DNA from: Rufibacter latericius
GTDB lineage: Bacteria; Bacteroidota; Bacteroidia; Cytophagales; Hymenobacteraceae
Direction of reading: 5' to 3'
NCBI RefSeq assembly: GCF_003721515.1
Contig: NZ_RJJD01000001.1
Coordinates: forward strand, 434,001 to 498,000
DNA length: 64,000 bases
Numbering within the stretch: position 1 is the stretch's first letter; the number at the start of each line of letters is the position of its first letter. The notes below the pieces were generated by a model, which worked only from the letters and a program-made list of their open reading frames with translations, ran no database searches and was not told the DNA's origin. Made by a program: the position numbers and the translations under genes. This document shows positions 35,872 to 44,538 of this stretch, piece after piece.

Positions 35872-36897
35872 TTAGGCCGGGATCAGCCCATATGCCTCAG
35901 CCAGCAGTTCATAGCTGCGCAGACGGTCCTGAAAATCATAGGTGATGGTGACTATTACTATCTCATCCACGTTGTAGGCCTCGGCCAGGGCATCCAGCTT
36001 TGCTTTCACTTGATCTGGAGTGCCTACCACCATCCGTTGGCGATTGTACTGCACCTGGGCGAGTTCATCGGGTTCCAGGTCATCGTAGAAGGCTTTGGCG
36101 GTTTCAAAGGAAGGCACGCCGCTGGCTTTTCCCTGCCGGATGTGCAGCATGAGCATGTCCATGGAGAGTTGCAGTTCCTCGGCCTTCTGCTGGGTATCGG
36201 CGCAAAGCACAAAGATTCCGAAGTTACCGGCGGGTTTCTTCAACAAAGCCGAAGGCGTGAACCGGGTCTGGTAGGCTTGCATCATCTCTGGGCCGCCTTT
36301 AGGGTTAATGAAATGGGCAAAAGAGAATCCCATGCCAAAATGTGCCGCAAACACGCCGCTCTGTCCGCTGGAACTCAGAAGCCAGCGCTCTGGGGTGGTG
36401 GCCGAGCGGGGCGTTACCTTCACCTCCGCGGCTTCGGATCCGTTGAGGCCGTCCTGCAGGTAGCGGTCCAGGTTGATGAGTTGGTCCACGAAATCCTGCT
36501 CGTTAAATTGGTTGTAGGGGTTGAGCAAGGCGGCGGTTTTGCGGTCAGTTCCCGGGGCCCGACCGATGCCTAGGTCAATTCGGTTGGGATACAGCGCTTC
36601 CAGTAACCTGAAATTCTGGGCCACCTTCAAAGCACTGTAATGCGGCAACATCACCCCGCCCGAGCCAATGCGCAGGTGTTGGGTATGGGCAGCCAGGTAC
36701 GGAATCAACACTTCGGGCGAGGGGCCCGCCAAGCCTAGGGAATTATGGTGCTCGGAGACCCAGTAGCGGGTGTAGCCTAGCCTATCCGCCAGTTTGGCTA
36801 GTTCCAGGGTTTCCTTCAGAGCTTGTTCTGCCGTGCCGCCCGCCCGCACCGGCGTCTGGTCCAACACACTTAATTTAATCTTTTTCGCTTCAGCCAT
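35872..36897 (-). CDS. LLM-class flavin-dependent oxidoreductase (luciferase-like)
   Basis: A 341-residue alkanal-monooxygenase-like TIM barrel from ATG 36897 (MAEAKKIKLSVLDQTPV). Family motifs: YTRYWVSEHHNSLGLAGPSPEVLI, LRIGSGGVMLPHYSALKVAQNF, RIDLGIGRAPGTD, and LLSSSGQSGVFAAHFGMGFSFAHFINP. Members use FMNH2 with oxygen on small organic substrates; many annotated ones are inactive or unknown. It is a single gene divergent from PBP1A, with a 36-base element between. The longer frame (MSASYYLTPLGINL) does not fit the family. Confidence 0.9.
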   Translation of the reverse strand: MAEAKKIKLSVLDQTPVRAGGTAEQALKETLELAKLADRLGYTRYWVSEHHNSLGLAGPSPEVLIPYLAAHTQHLRIGSGGVMLPHYSALKVAQNFRLLEALYPNRIDLGIGRAPGTDRKTAALLNPYNQFNEQDFVDQLINLDRYLQDGLNGSEAAEVKVTPRSATTPERWLLSSSGQSGVFAAHFGMGFSFAHFINPKGGPEMMQAYQTRFTPSALLKKPAGNFGIFVLCADTQQKAEELQLSMDMLMLHIRQGKASGVPSFETAKAFYDDLEPDELAQVQYNRQRMVVGTPDQVKAKLDALAEAYNVDEIVIVTITYDFQDRLRSYELLAEAYGLIPA

Positions 36898-36957
36898 CAG
36901 GTTGATTCCTAAGGGAGTTAAGTAATAAGACGCAGACACGAAACCTCTGCCGCCTTC

Positions 36958-36993
36958 GTTTTACGGCTAATTTGAATAAAACGCGCTTAAAAC
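36958..36993. repeat. 36-base palindromic element
   Basis: Arms GTTTTACGGC / CGCTTAAAAC, inner ATTTG and TAAAA. In the divergent promoter region of the flavin monooxygenase and PBP1A genes. Confidence 0.75.
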
Positions 36994-37059
36994 GGCGCAA
37001 CCTTTGCAGTATCCTTGAGGTAAGCATAGCCTTTGCTTACGTTTATACGTTTTTAGCGC

Positions 37060-39549
37060 ATGCCCTTTTTCAATTCGTACTTCGGAAGCTTCTCAGAGTG
37101 GATCAATTCCCGGCGCAAGCGCTGGATTGCACGGCATGGGCAGAAGTTAAGCCTTACTTACTGGCGGTCACTGGACCGGAAGGGCTGGCTGCGGGTCATC
37201 GGGAAAATCCTGTCGGCGATACTGCTGCTGTTGTTTTTGTTTTACCTGGCCGTGTACTTCGGGCTGTTCGGTTGGCTGCCCACCAAGCGCCAGCTCAAAG
37301 CCGTGCAGAACAACATGCCTTCTGAGGTCTACACCGCCGACAGCGTGCTCATTGGCCGGTATTTCATCCAGGACCGCACCAACGTGGCCTATGACAAGAT
37401 TGCCGAACCTGCCATTAAAGCCCTGATCGCTACCGAGGATGTCCGCTTCTACGAGCACGACGGCGTGGATTACCGAAGCCTGGCCCGCGTGTTCATCAAA
37501 TCGCTGCTGTTGCAGGAAGAAAGCTCCGGCGGGGGCAGTACCCTCAGCCAGCAGCTGGCCAAGAACCTGTTTCCGCGCAAGAACCTGGGCATTCTTTCCA
37601 TGCCTGTGAACAAGCTGCGCGAAGCCATTCTGGCCCGCCGTTTTGAGGCCATTTACACCAAAGAAGAGATCTTGCAGCTGTACCTGAACACCGTGCCCAT
37701 GGGCGGAAACGTGTACGGCATTGAATCAGCTGCCCGGCGTTTCTTCAGCACCTCCGCCGATTCGCTGAAAACCGAGGAAGCTGCCGTGCTCATCGGGTTG
37801 CTGAAAGGCACTACCATGTACCACCCCAAGCTGTACCCAGATCGTTCTTTGCAGCGCCGAAACGTGGTGCTGGCCCAGATGGCCAAGTATGGCTATCTCT
37901 CTCCTGCCCAGAAAGACTCGCTACAGAAACGCCCGCTCAAGCTCAGGTACAACCTTTACTCGCACCACAGCGGCCTGGCACCTTACTTCCGGGAACAGCT
38001 TCGGAAGGAATTGGATTTGTGGGCGGCGCTCCAGAAAGACGCCGAAGGAGAGCCGTACAACCTCTACAACGACGGTCTTAAAATCTACACTTCCCTGGAC
38101 AGCAAATTACAGCGCCACGCCGAACTTGCTTTGAAGCAACGCATGAAAGCTTTGCAGATAGATTTCGATAAACACTGGGGAAACAAAGCACCCTGGACGG
38201 GTCAACCCGATGTCCTGCAAGCCGCCAAGCTCCGGTCGTTGCGCTACAAACGCCACAAAGCCGCTGGCCTTTCAGACGATGAGATTGACGAGATTTTCAA
38301 CATGCCGCGCAAGATGCAGGTGTTCCGGTGGCGGGGCGAAACCACCCGCACCATCAGCCCAATGGATTCGCTCCGGCATTACCTACGCTACCTAAACGCC
38401 GGTTTCGTAGCCATGGAGCCTAACAGCGGATTTGTACGTGCCTGGGTAGGCGGCATCAACCATAATTTCTTCCAGTATGACCACGTGCGGTCGCGCCGGC
38501 AGGTTGGTTCCACGTTTAAGCCCATCGTGTACGCCGCTGCCCTGGACCGCGGCATCGCACCTTGCTCCTATTTCCCGAATGAGCGCCGCGTGTTCCCGGA
38601 ATACGACAACTGGTCACCGCGCAACTCTGATGACCAGTACGGCGGAGCCTATTCCATGACCGGGGCGCTTACACAATCCATCAACACGGTGTCGGTGAAT
38701 GTGGCCTTGCAAGTGGGTATTCCTAAGATTGTGCAACTGGCCCATAACTTGGGCATCACGGGGGAACTTCCTTCCACCCCATCTCTGGCCTTAGGCACCG
38801 CAGATGCCAGTCTTCTGGAGATGGTGGCTGCCTACGCCGCCTTGGCCAACGGAGGTTACCAGATCAAACCACGATACCTTTTGCGCATCACCGATCGGCA
38901 AGGCACCGTGCTCTTGGACCAAAGCAACCCTAACGGCCACGGGCAGCATGTACTCTCCAGCCAAGCCACCGCCCTTCTGCGCCCCATGCTGGAAAGCGTG
39001 GTGCAGGAAGGGACCGGCCGCCGCCTCCGGAATGAATTTCGCCTGAACATGGACATTGCGGGAAAGACGGGCACCACTCAATCGCACGCCGATGGCTGGT
39101 TTATTGGGTTCACACCTGATCTGGTGGCAGGAGCTTGGGTGGGAGGCGAAGACCGGCGCATCCGGTTCAGGGACCTGGAAAAGGGCGGCGGTGCCAACAC
39201 CGCATTGCCTATCTGGGGCAACTTCTTCCAGCGCCTCAGCTCAGACCGGGACTACCGCCGCTATTCCTACAGCCGCTTCGCCCCGCTTCCTTCACACTTG
39301 CAGAGTTACCTTAACTGTCCGCCGTACCAGCCGCCCTTTGTGGAGGCTCCGGTCATAGAAGAAGACCGCGGCATTGACGAGTTTTTCAAAAGAAGCGGCC
39401 GCAAGCTTAAAGACCTTTTCAAGAAGAGAGACAAGAAGGAACGCGAAAAAGAACGAGACCGTGAAAAAGACTGGCAGAAAGACCTGGAGAAGGAATTAGA
39501 AAAGAGGGGAAGAGGCAACGGTCGTGGCCGCTGGGGCAGGGAAGATTAG
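37060..39549 (+). CDS. Penicillin-binding protein 1A (transglycosylase/transpeptidase)
   Basis: Bifunctional class A PBP of 829 residues, building peptidoglycan at the outer face of the inner membrane. Order: basic cytoplasmic N-terminus; one membrane helix (about 50-70, ILSAILLLLFLFYLAVYFGL); GT51 transglycosylase with EDVRFYEHDGVD near 126 and GGGSTLSQQLAKN; a PBP-type transpeptidase with active serine in GSTFKPIVY near 484, SITQSINT-type second motif (TQSINTVSVNV), and KTGTTQSHADGW near 668. The last 60 residues (from about 768) are almost entirely K, R, E, D and G, probably a disordered charged tail. Confidence 0.95.
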   Translation: MPFFNSYFGSFSEWINSRRKRWIARHGQKLSLTYWRSLDRKGWLRVIGKILSAILLLLFLFYLAVYFGLFGWLPTKRQLKAVQNNMPSEVYTADSVLIGRYFIQDRTNVAYDKIAEPAIKALIATEDVRFYEHDGVDYRSLARVFIKSLLLQEESSGGGSTLSQQLAKNLFPRKNLGILSMPVNKLREAILARRFEAIYTKEEILQLYLNTVPMGGNVYGIESAARRFFSTSADSLKTEEAAVLIGLLKGTTMYHPKLYPDRSLQRRNVVLAQMAKYGYLSPAQKDSLQKRPLKLRYNLYSHHSGLAPYFREQLRKELDLWAALQKDAEGEPYNLYNDGLKIYTSLDSKLQRHAELALKQRMKALQIDFDKHWGNKAPWTGQPDVLQAAKLRSLRYKRHKAAGLSDDEIDEIFNMPRKMQVFRWRGETTRTISPMDSLRHYLRYLNAGFVAMEPNSGFVRAWVGGINHNFFQYDHVRSRRQVGSTFKPIVYAAALDRGIAPCSYFPNERRVFPEYDNWSPRNSDDQYGGAYSMTGALTQSINTVSVNVALQVGIPKIVQLAHNLGITGELPSTPSLALGTADASLLEMVAAYAALANGGYQIKPRYLLRITDRQGTVLLDQSNPNGHGQHVLSSQATALLRPMLESVVQEGTGRRLRNEFRLNMDIAGKTGTTQSHADGWFIGFTPDLVAGAWVGGEDRRIRFRDLEKGGGANTALPIWGNFFQRLSSDRDYRRYSYSRFAPLPSHLQSYLNCPPYQPPFVEAPVIEEDRGIDEFFKRSGRKLKDLFKKRDKKEREKERDREKDWQKDLEKELEKRGRGNGRGRWGRED

Positions 39550-39642
39550 TGTAGGAACACCTTGTAGTTGCCTTTGATGGTTGAACGCACTGGAAAGGGC
39601 AGCCACAAGGGATTGCCCCTACTGGTATTAAATAGAAAAAAG

Positions 39643-39680
39643 AAAAAGCCTCACCCGTTTAGCTACGGGTGAGGCTTTTT
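39643..39680. terminator. Bidirectional terminator between PBP1A and folB
   Basis: Perfect 16-base stem AAAAAGCCTCACCCGT / ACGGGTGAGGCTTTTT with a 6-base loop, T-rich on both sides. Confidence 0.93.
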
Positions 39681-39687
39681 TGTTTCT

Positions 39688-39723
39688 CATTTTTAACCTT
39701 GTTTCTCAAAACAGGCTGAAAGC
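39688..39723. repeat. 36-base palindromic element
   Basis: Arms CATTTTTAAC / GGCTGAAAGC, inner TGTTT and CAAAA. Begins eight bases after the bidirectional terminator. Confidence 0.7.
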
Positions 39724-39744
39724 AGGAATTGTATCAATCTAACC

Positions 39745-40104
39745 TCAGGTACGGCTCTTCTCCAGCGTGATCCTGGCCCGGTGGCAAATGCCGCCCAGCG
39801 GAGGGTTGAACTTGGAGACGCTTACCTTTACCTGCTCCACAAAGGGGAACTCCTGGAAGATAGCTTCCAGAATGCGGTGCCCCAGGTGCTCTAAAAGACG
39901 GGCCGGAGTGACCATCTCGTGGAGGACCAGTTTGTAGAGCCTTTCGTAATTCACGGTCTCGTCCAGGTTGTCTGAGGCACCGGCGGCGTGCAGATCGGTT
40001 TCTATGTACAGGTCTACCCCGTACTTGTTGCCTATTTTCTGCTCCTCGTCATAGAACCCGTGGAAGGCGAAGAACTCCAGGCCTTCCAGCGCAATCTGCC
40101 CCAT
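39745..40104 (-). CDS. folB: Dihydroneopterin aldolase
   Basis: Folate pathway: cleaves dihydroneopterin to hydroxymethyl-dihydropterin and glycolaldehyde. 119 residues, the usual size. The start MGQIALEGLEFFAFHGFYDEEQKIGN contains the family FHG.YDEE motif with the catalytic glutamate, and the C-terminus has VKVSVSKFNPPLGG, with the catalytic lysine expected. It is the last gene of an operon after a WD40 and a DivIVA-domain gene, 11 bases behind the latter. Confidence 0.95.
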   Translation of the reverse strand: MGQIALEGLEFFAFHGFYDEEQKIGNKYGVDLYIETDLHAAGASDNLDETVNYERLYKLVLHEMVTPARLLEHLGHRILEAIFQEFPFVEQVKVSVSKFNPPLGGICHRARITLEKSRT

Positions 40105-40115
40105 CCTATCTAGAA

Positions 40116-41147
40116 CTAGATTTCGTCAAAGAAAGACCCGCCGCTCACCGCTACCGCAGGAGCTGGTTTAACTTGACTGGTTCCCGGAGGTTGTACCTCT
40201 GGTTTCTCTGGTAATGGATGCTCACGCTCTGGTTCCGGCTCCTCTACTGGTGTGGGGCTTGGGGCTGGCGGAAGATCTGGTTTCGGTTCCTCTCTTCTGG
40301 GAGGGTCAATGGACGGCGTGGGGATGTGCGGAGGCACGATCTCTGGGGTACGCGGATGCACATCAGGGGCCGGGTTTGGCGTATGTACCGGCGGAATAGT
40401 GCCTGGCGTAGACGGAATAGACTCGCGGCTTCCGCCCCCGCCTATTTCGTAACCACCAGCCAGTGGCTGGTCTGTGAAGTTTGCAGCCGGAACATTGTCC
40501 ACTCTGGGGGCCGGAACTACAGGTGTTATGGGCGTTGAAATAAATGCATTCATAGTAGTATCTTTTTCGTCCTCGGGCCGCTGCGCTTTAATTTGAGCGG
40601 CTCTTTGTAAGATACTGGCAAGTGAGGCTTTAGGTTTTGACCTGGTTTTCTCCACCTTATCAAGGGCATCAGAGGCCAGGTTCTGTAGGTCACGTACCAT
40701 GTTCTCCAGGTAATCTTCCAGGCGCAGGTAATCCTGCTCCAGGTTTTTCACCTCTGCGTGCATTTCGGCTACAGTTTTGTCGGCTTGCATGTAGGCACTT
40801 TCCAGCACACTGCGGGCTTTCTGACGAGCGGCTTCTAATACCTGATCGGCTTTCAATTGGGCTTCACGCACCTGCAGATCAGCGGCTTTGGTGGCCTGGT
40901 CTACAATGCTGGTGCTGGTGTCTTCGGCGGTCTTGAGGGTTTTGTAGAGCGATGATTCCACCTCACGTAGTTTCTGGACTTCGCGGCCGGCCACTTCCAA
41001 CTTCATGCGCAGGTCTTTGTTTTCGTCCTGCAGTTTTTCCCATTGCTGGGAAAGCGTGAGCAGAAACGCCTGCACCTCATCCTTGTCCAAGCCCCTAAAC
41101 GCCTTCTCAAACGTTTTCTGTCTGATTTCTAACGGAGTAATCTTCAT
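40116..41147 (-). CDS. DivIVA domain-containing coiled-coil protein
   Basis: A 343-residue protein. The N-terminal 60 residues (MKITPLEIRQKTFEKAFRGL, DKDEVQAFLLTL) form a DivIVA membrane-curvature-binding domain. A coiled coil follows to about residue 170 (VREAQLKADQVLEAARQKA). The last 150 residues are rich in Pro and Glu (TPSIDPPRREEPKPDLPPAP) and probably disordered. DivIVA-like proteins act as polar or septal scaffolds; in Bacteroidota their role is little known. The start ATG 41147 overlaps the WD40 stop as ATGA, so the two are co-translated. Confidence 0.9.
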   Translation of the reverse strand: MKITPLEIRQKTFEKAFRGLDKDEVQAFLLTLSQQWEKLQDENKDLRMKLEVAGREVQKLREVESSLYKTLKTAEDTSTSIVDQATKAADLQVREAQLKADQVLEAARQKARSVLESAYMQADKTVAEMHAEVKNLEQDYLRLEDYLENMVRDLQNLASDALDKVEKTRSKPKASLASILQRAAQIKAQRPEDEKDTTMNAFISTPITPVVPAPRVDNVPAANFTDQPLAGGYEIGGGGSRESIPSTPGTIPPVHTPNPAPDVHPRTPEIVPPHIPTPSIDPPRREEPKPDLPPAPSPTPVEEPEPEREHPLPEKPEVQPPGTSQVKPAPAVAVSGGSFFDEI

Positions 41148-42073
41148 ATTTCCTTCAAGGTTAACGCCCAAACCGCAATGCTGCGGTCATCACTACACGA
41201 AACTAACTGATTCCAATGAGCCGACCAAAACAATTTGTTCACCGACGTACCGTGGCCGGCATGCCGGGCTTTGTCGATCACTTTCAATAATTTGAACGTT
41301 TGAGCATCCCACACCTTCACACTTTTATCCATGCTGCAGGTGGCAAAAAGCCGCCCGTTGGGACTGAACGCAATATGGTTTAGGGTGAACAGATGGGCGA
41401 TGATACTGGTATGTTCATGGTACTGGTTTTCTACCTCCCAAACCCGTAAATGGGCATCACGACTGCCGCTGAGCAGGTATTCCCCGCTTGGCGTATAGGC
41501 CAGAGTGAACACCGAGCCGGTATGCCCCTCTAACGTCTGCTTTACCTCCAGCGTCTCTGCGTCCAGAATTAAAATCCGCTGATCGCTCAGACCCAGCGCC
41601 AGTTCTGCTTTCTGCGGGTGCACCGCCACCGTCCGGATGCTTTTCTCTGAGTACCGTCTGACTTTCTGTATCTCCAGTTTTTCCAGGTTTACCACCAGTA
41701 AAGAACCATCGCTTAATGCAAGGTAGGCTTGTTGCGTCTCCCAGAAGTATTGGATGTCAAAGATGGCGGCGGGCGGAAGTGGAATGGTTTTCACGATGGC
41801 TTTGGCCGGCAGATCCAGCACTTCCAGGCTGTTGTGGTTGTGCCCAATGAGGAGCCATTCTTTTTCGGGCACGTATTTGAGGGCGTACACGCTGGAACTC
41901 ACCCGGGCCACCAATTGGCCGTTCTCGGGTTGGGTCAGGTCCCATTGCACCACCAAGCCATCGGCCCCGGAGGAAAAAAACTTCTGCGGCTCGGGGGCTC
42001 GTTCCAGGGTATAAACGCAGTCGCGGTGACCGGTAAGAGTAGTGACTTTCTGAACCTGAAACGGGCTGGCCAT
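41144..42073 (-). CDS. WD40 repeat protein
   Basis: A 309-residue beta-propeller with about seven WD repeats, such as LTGHRDCVYTLERAPE, LEGHTGSVFTLAYTPSGEYLLSGSRDAHLRVWE, and IAFSPNGRLFATCSMDKSVKVWDA. No signal peptide, so it is a cytoplasmic scaffold. Its stop overlaps the DivIVA gene start, which suggests the propeller and the DivIVA protein act as partners. Substrate or ligand unknown. Confidence 0.92.
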   Translation of the reverse strand: MASPFQVQKVTTLTGHRDCVYTLERAPEPQKFFSSGADGLVVQWDLTQPENGQLVARVSSSVYALKYVPEKEWLLIGHNHNSLEVLDLPAKAIVKTIPLPPAAIFDIQYFWETQQAYLALSDGSLLVVNLEKLEIQKVRRYSEKSIRTVAVHPQKAELALGLSDQRILILDAETLEVKQTLEGHTGSVFTLAYTPSGEYLLSGSRDAHLRVWEVENQYHEHTSIIAHLFTLNHIAFSPNGRLFATCSMDKSVKVWDAQTFKLLKVIDKARHAGHGTSVNKLFWSAHWNQLVSCSDDRSIAVWALTLKEI

Positions 42074-42099
42074 GGGGTACGGGAAAAGGGACGGAAGTT

Positions 42100-42135
42100 A
42101 TTTTTGTCTAAATTTACCAAAAACAGGTCAAAAAC
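42100..42135. repeat. 36-base palindromic element, diverged copy
   Basis: Arms ATTTTTGTCT / GGTCAAAAAC; seven of ten positions pair. Lies in the divergent WD40 / phosphopantetheinyl transferase gap and ends 22 bases before the latter. Confidence 0.5.
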
Positions 42136-42157
42136 CGTTTCCGCTCCTTCGCCTCCT

Positions 42158-42808
42158 ATGCCGCTTCACCAGTTTACGCCGCTTTCTTCTACTTCTCTTT
42201 TAGGGCTTTGGCGGGTAGATGAAACTATTGCCGAACTCCGCGAGATGTTGCTCTCCCAGCGACCCAATCACGAAATACCGGTATTTAAATCAGAGCTTCG
42301 GACCCGCGAATGGCTGGCGGTGCGCCTTCTGGCGTATCTATTATTGGAAAAGCTTTCAGCCCCTGAGATGTACCTGCAAACCCAGGAAACCGGCGGCCCG
42401 GTGTGTACAGATCCTTCTTGGCACGTATCGCTCACGCATTCCGGGGTGTGGGTGGGGGCTATCGTTTCCAGCTCGCAGGAAGTTGGCATAGATCTTGAAA
42501 TAAAGGGAGACAAGGCCCCGCGGTTGGCTCCGCGGTTCCTGAACGAGAAAGAACTGTTGGCCTCGGCCGATGATCCGGAGAAAATTCACCTGTACTGGAG
42601 CGCCAAGGAAACACTTTACAAAGTGTATCGGAACAAAAGCCTGCACTTCAAGGAGAATTTGCTGCTTGAGGATTTTGATCGGCAAACGGCCGGCACCTTC
42701 TTTGGGCGCGTCCTCACCCATACGTTTGAGCAAAGCTACACCGTTCACTATGAAGTTCACCCCGCGTTTGTCTTGACGTATGTGCTGGCACCGCCTTCGT
42801 TTATTTGA
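42158..42808 (+). CDS. 4'-phosphopantetheinyl transferase (Sfp type)
   Basis: Transfers phosphopantetheine from CoA to a serine of acyl or peptidyl carrier proteins. The 216 residues from ATG 42158 (MPLHQFTPLSSTSLLGLW) show VSLTHSGVWVGAIVS, the magnesium-site EVGIDLEIKG, and YWSAKETLYKVY (WxxKExxxK). Length suits the Sfp/EntD group rather than the short AcpS group. The frame is open far upstream, but that part is antisense to the WD40 gene. A redoxin gene follows. Confidence 0.92.
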   Translation: MPLHQFTPLSSTSLLGLWRVDETIAELREMLLSQRPNHEIPVFKSELRTREWLAVRLLAYLLLEKLSAPEMYLQTQETGGPVCTDPSWHVSLTHSGVWVGAIVSSSQEVGIDLEIKGDKAPRLAPRFLNEKELLASADDPEKIHLYWSAKETLYKVYRNKSLHFKENLLLEDFDRQTAGTFFGRVLTHTFEQSYTVHYEVHPAFVLTYVLAPPSFI

Positions 42809-42870
42809 GTCGCTTTTACTTCCGGAGGATCGTCCTTCGGAAAACAAATACCACCTTTGGACCCAACGTT

Positions 42871-43464
42871 ATGAGATCATTCTTTACCTTTTTACTGGCC
42901 ATCGTTTTCACCACCGGCGCGTTTGCCCAGACCGGTTACCGTATCGGGACCAAAGTGGAAAACTTCACCCTGAAAGATGCCCAGAACCAGTCGGTGGAGT
43001 TGGCTAACTTCAAAGACGCGCCTTTGCTGGTGGTGGTTTTCACCAGCGTAAGCTGCCCCTACGCCAAACTCTATGAGAACCGTCTGCAGAACCTTTCTCA
43101 GACATACAGCGGCAAAGGTGTGCGGTTTGTGTACGTGAACACCAACATAGGCCTGGAAGAAGGCAGCCAAACCGATAAAGCTCAACCCGACCGTCCCAGT
43201 ACCCAGAAATTCCCCTACTTGATTGACGAAGGCCAGCAACTGAGCAAGCAGTTCGGGGCCACCAAAGCCCCTGAGGTGTTTGTGCTCCAAAACTCCACTG
43301 ACGGTTTCTACCTCCGCTACAAAGGCGCTATTGACGACAATCCGCAGGCCGAAAACTACGTGAAAGAACGGCATTTAGCGGGGGCCTTGGATGCACTTCT
43401 GGCAGGACGTTCGGTGGCGAACGCTGAGCGCCGGGCTTCCGGTTGTTTGATCAAGAAATTTTAG
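42871..43464 (+). CDS. Exported redoxin (peroxiredoxin-like)
   Basis: A 197-residue protein with a signal peptide (MRSFFTFLLAIVFTTGAFAQ). The AhpC/TSA-type fold follows: IGTKVENFTLKDAQNQSVELANF, then VFTSVSCPYAKLYENRL, whose cysteine near 62 takes the place of the usual CxxC (here CPYA, no second cysteine). FGATKAPEVFVLQ is the conserved cis-proline region. Related PRX-like proteins act in thiol-based redox chemistry; with one active cysteine, peroxidase or reductase activity in the periplasm is a guess. A terminator follows. Confidence 0.85.
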   Translation: MRSFFTFLLAIVFTTGAFAQTGYRIGTKVENFTLKDAQNQSVELANFKDAPLLVVVFTSVSCPYAKLYENRLQNLSQTYSGKGVRFVYVNTNIGLEEGSQTDKAQPDRPSTQKFPYLIDEGQQLSKQFGATKAPEVFVLQNSTDGFYLRYKGAIDDNPQAENYVKERHLAGALDALLAGRSVANAERRASGCLIKKF

Positions 43465-43472
43465 AATCGTCT

Positions 43473-43508
43473 GCTTTAAGCCTGTTTTCAGGAAAAGAGT
43501 TTTAAAAC
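43473..43508. repeat. 36-base palindromic element
   Basis: Arms GCTTTAAGCC / GTTTTAAAAC around inner CCTGTTTTCAGG. Nine bases after the redoxin stop. Confidence 0.75.
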
Positions 43509-43521
43509 AATTCTTCCTGTG

Positions 43522-43557
43522 TGAGCCTGTCGTTTCCTCGGCAGGCTTCTTTTTTGA
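43522..43557 (+). terminator. Terminator of the redoxin gene
   Basis: Stem GCCTGTCG / CGGCAGGC with one G-T pair and a 6-base loop, then TTCTTTTTTG. Confidence 0.85.
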
Positions 43558-43584
43558 TCCCAATTAGAGGGAAAGCAGCATTCT

Positions 43585-43620
43585 GCTTTAAGCCCGTTTC
43601 TGGAAAAAGAAGTTAAAAGC
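43585..43620. repeat. 36-base palindromic element
   Basis: Arms GCTTTAAGCC / AGTTAAAAGC, inner TTTCT and AAAAA. Its left arm is identical to that of the copy 110 bases upstream. Confidence 0.75.
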
Positions 43621-43642
43621 CCACTCCTAACCTTTGCAGCTT

Positions 43643-43650
43643 TACCTTTG
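43643..43650 (+). promoter_or_regulatory. -7 box (TACCTTTG) of the O-methyltransferase gene
   Basis: Exact TAnnTTTG match 37 bases before the start. A near match lies 15 bases further up. Confidence 0.5.
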
Positions 43651-43686
43651 CCCATCCTATTTTTCACTTCTAATTCCAACCAAAGA

Positions 43687-44331
43687 ATGGACTTCCTGGA
43701 CCCAGACCTGAACGCCTACGCCGAGGCGCATACCACTCCTGAGACCCCGTTGTTGCACCGCCTGAACCGCGAGACGCACCTGAATGTGATGAAGCCACGC
43801 ATGCTGTCTGGGCATTTGCAGGGAAGAACGCTGGCCATGTTTTCGCAGATGCTGCGCCCACGCCGGATTCTGGAAATTGGGACGTATACGGGCTACTCCG
43901 CGCTTTGCCTGGCCGAGGGATTGACCGAAGACGGCGTGCTGCACACCATTGACGTGAACGATGAGTTAGAGGACATGGTGCGGAAGTACATCTCGGAGGC
44001 AGGTCTGGAGCAGAAGATTCAGCTGCACATTGGGCAGGCCGCGGAAGTCATTCCAACCTTGCACGAGCCATGGGACCTGGTGTTCATTGACGCCGATAAG
44101 AAAAGCAACGGTCTCTATTTTGATATGGTCATCGACAAAGTGCGCCCCGGCGGGTTCATTCTCACGGATAATGTGCTTTGGAGCGGCAAAGTGGTGGAGA
44201 AATTCAGGCCTAAGCTGGACAAAGACACCGAACTGGTGCTGGACTTCAACCGCAAGGTACACGAAGACCCACGGGTTGAAAACCTGCTGCTGCCCATCAG
44301 AGACGGCATTCTGGTGGCCCGCAAGAAGTAA
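43687..44331 (+). CDS. O-methyltransferase (family 3, SAM-dependent)
   Basis: A 214-residue catechol/caffeoyl-CoA-type methyltransferase. SAM-site motifs: ILEIGTYTGYSALCLAEGL and LHTIDVNDELEDMVRKY. The metal-site aspartates are in LVFIDADKKSNGLYFDMV and ILTDNVLWSGKV. The start MDFLDPDLNAYAEAH fits the family; the frame upstream of it is not typical. Substrate unknown. The stop codon overlaps the first of a cluster of DnaA-box-like 9-mers. Confidence 0.93.
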   Translation: MDFLDPDLNAYAEAHTTPETPLLHRLNRETHLNVMKPRMLSGHLQGRTLAMFSQMLRPRRILEIGTYTGYSALCLAEGLTEDGVLHTIDVNDELEDMVRKYISEAGLEQKIQLHIGQAAEVIPTLHEPWDLVFIDADKKSNGLYFDMVIDKVRPGGFILTDNVLWSGKVVEKFRPKLDKDTELVLDFNRKVHEDPRVENLLLPIRDGILVARKK

Positions 44332-44373
44332 TCCACAACTTGTGGACAACCCCGTGGAAAAGCGCGTGGATAA
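44329..44373. other. Cluster of DnaA-box-like 9-mers, possible origin part
   Basis: Against TTATCCACA / TGTGGATAA: TAATCCACA (44329-44337, 8 of 9), TGTGGACAA (44341-44349, 8 of 9), CGTGGAAAA (44352-44360, 7 of 9), CGTGGATAA (44365-44373, 8 of 9). AT-rich AAATTTTTA follows. Confidence 0.4.
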
Positions 44374-44538
44374 ATTTTTACCTACCCCCTGCTTCCTTTA
44401 CCCCCTCAAAATCACCTACTTTGTAGTACCACCTGTGCTTACAACTGATTACCGGATAGCTACTTAGACCGCCGTAATTCCAGTTTTACAAGAACATAGG
44501 TTTTCTGCTATTCTTTTACCAATCCCCACGATAATCAG

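Noticed and set aside
41729-42157. Upstream extension of the phosphopantetheinyl transferase frame.
   Set aside because: It is antisense to the WD40 gene and has no family similarity. ATG 42158 gives the expected N-terminus.
44329-44349. ATCCACAACTTGTGGA-type dyad as a regulator operator of the LysM gene.
   Set aside because: The same bases are better explained as opposed DnaA-box-like 9-mers with two more copies beside them, though an operator is not excluded.
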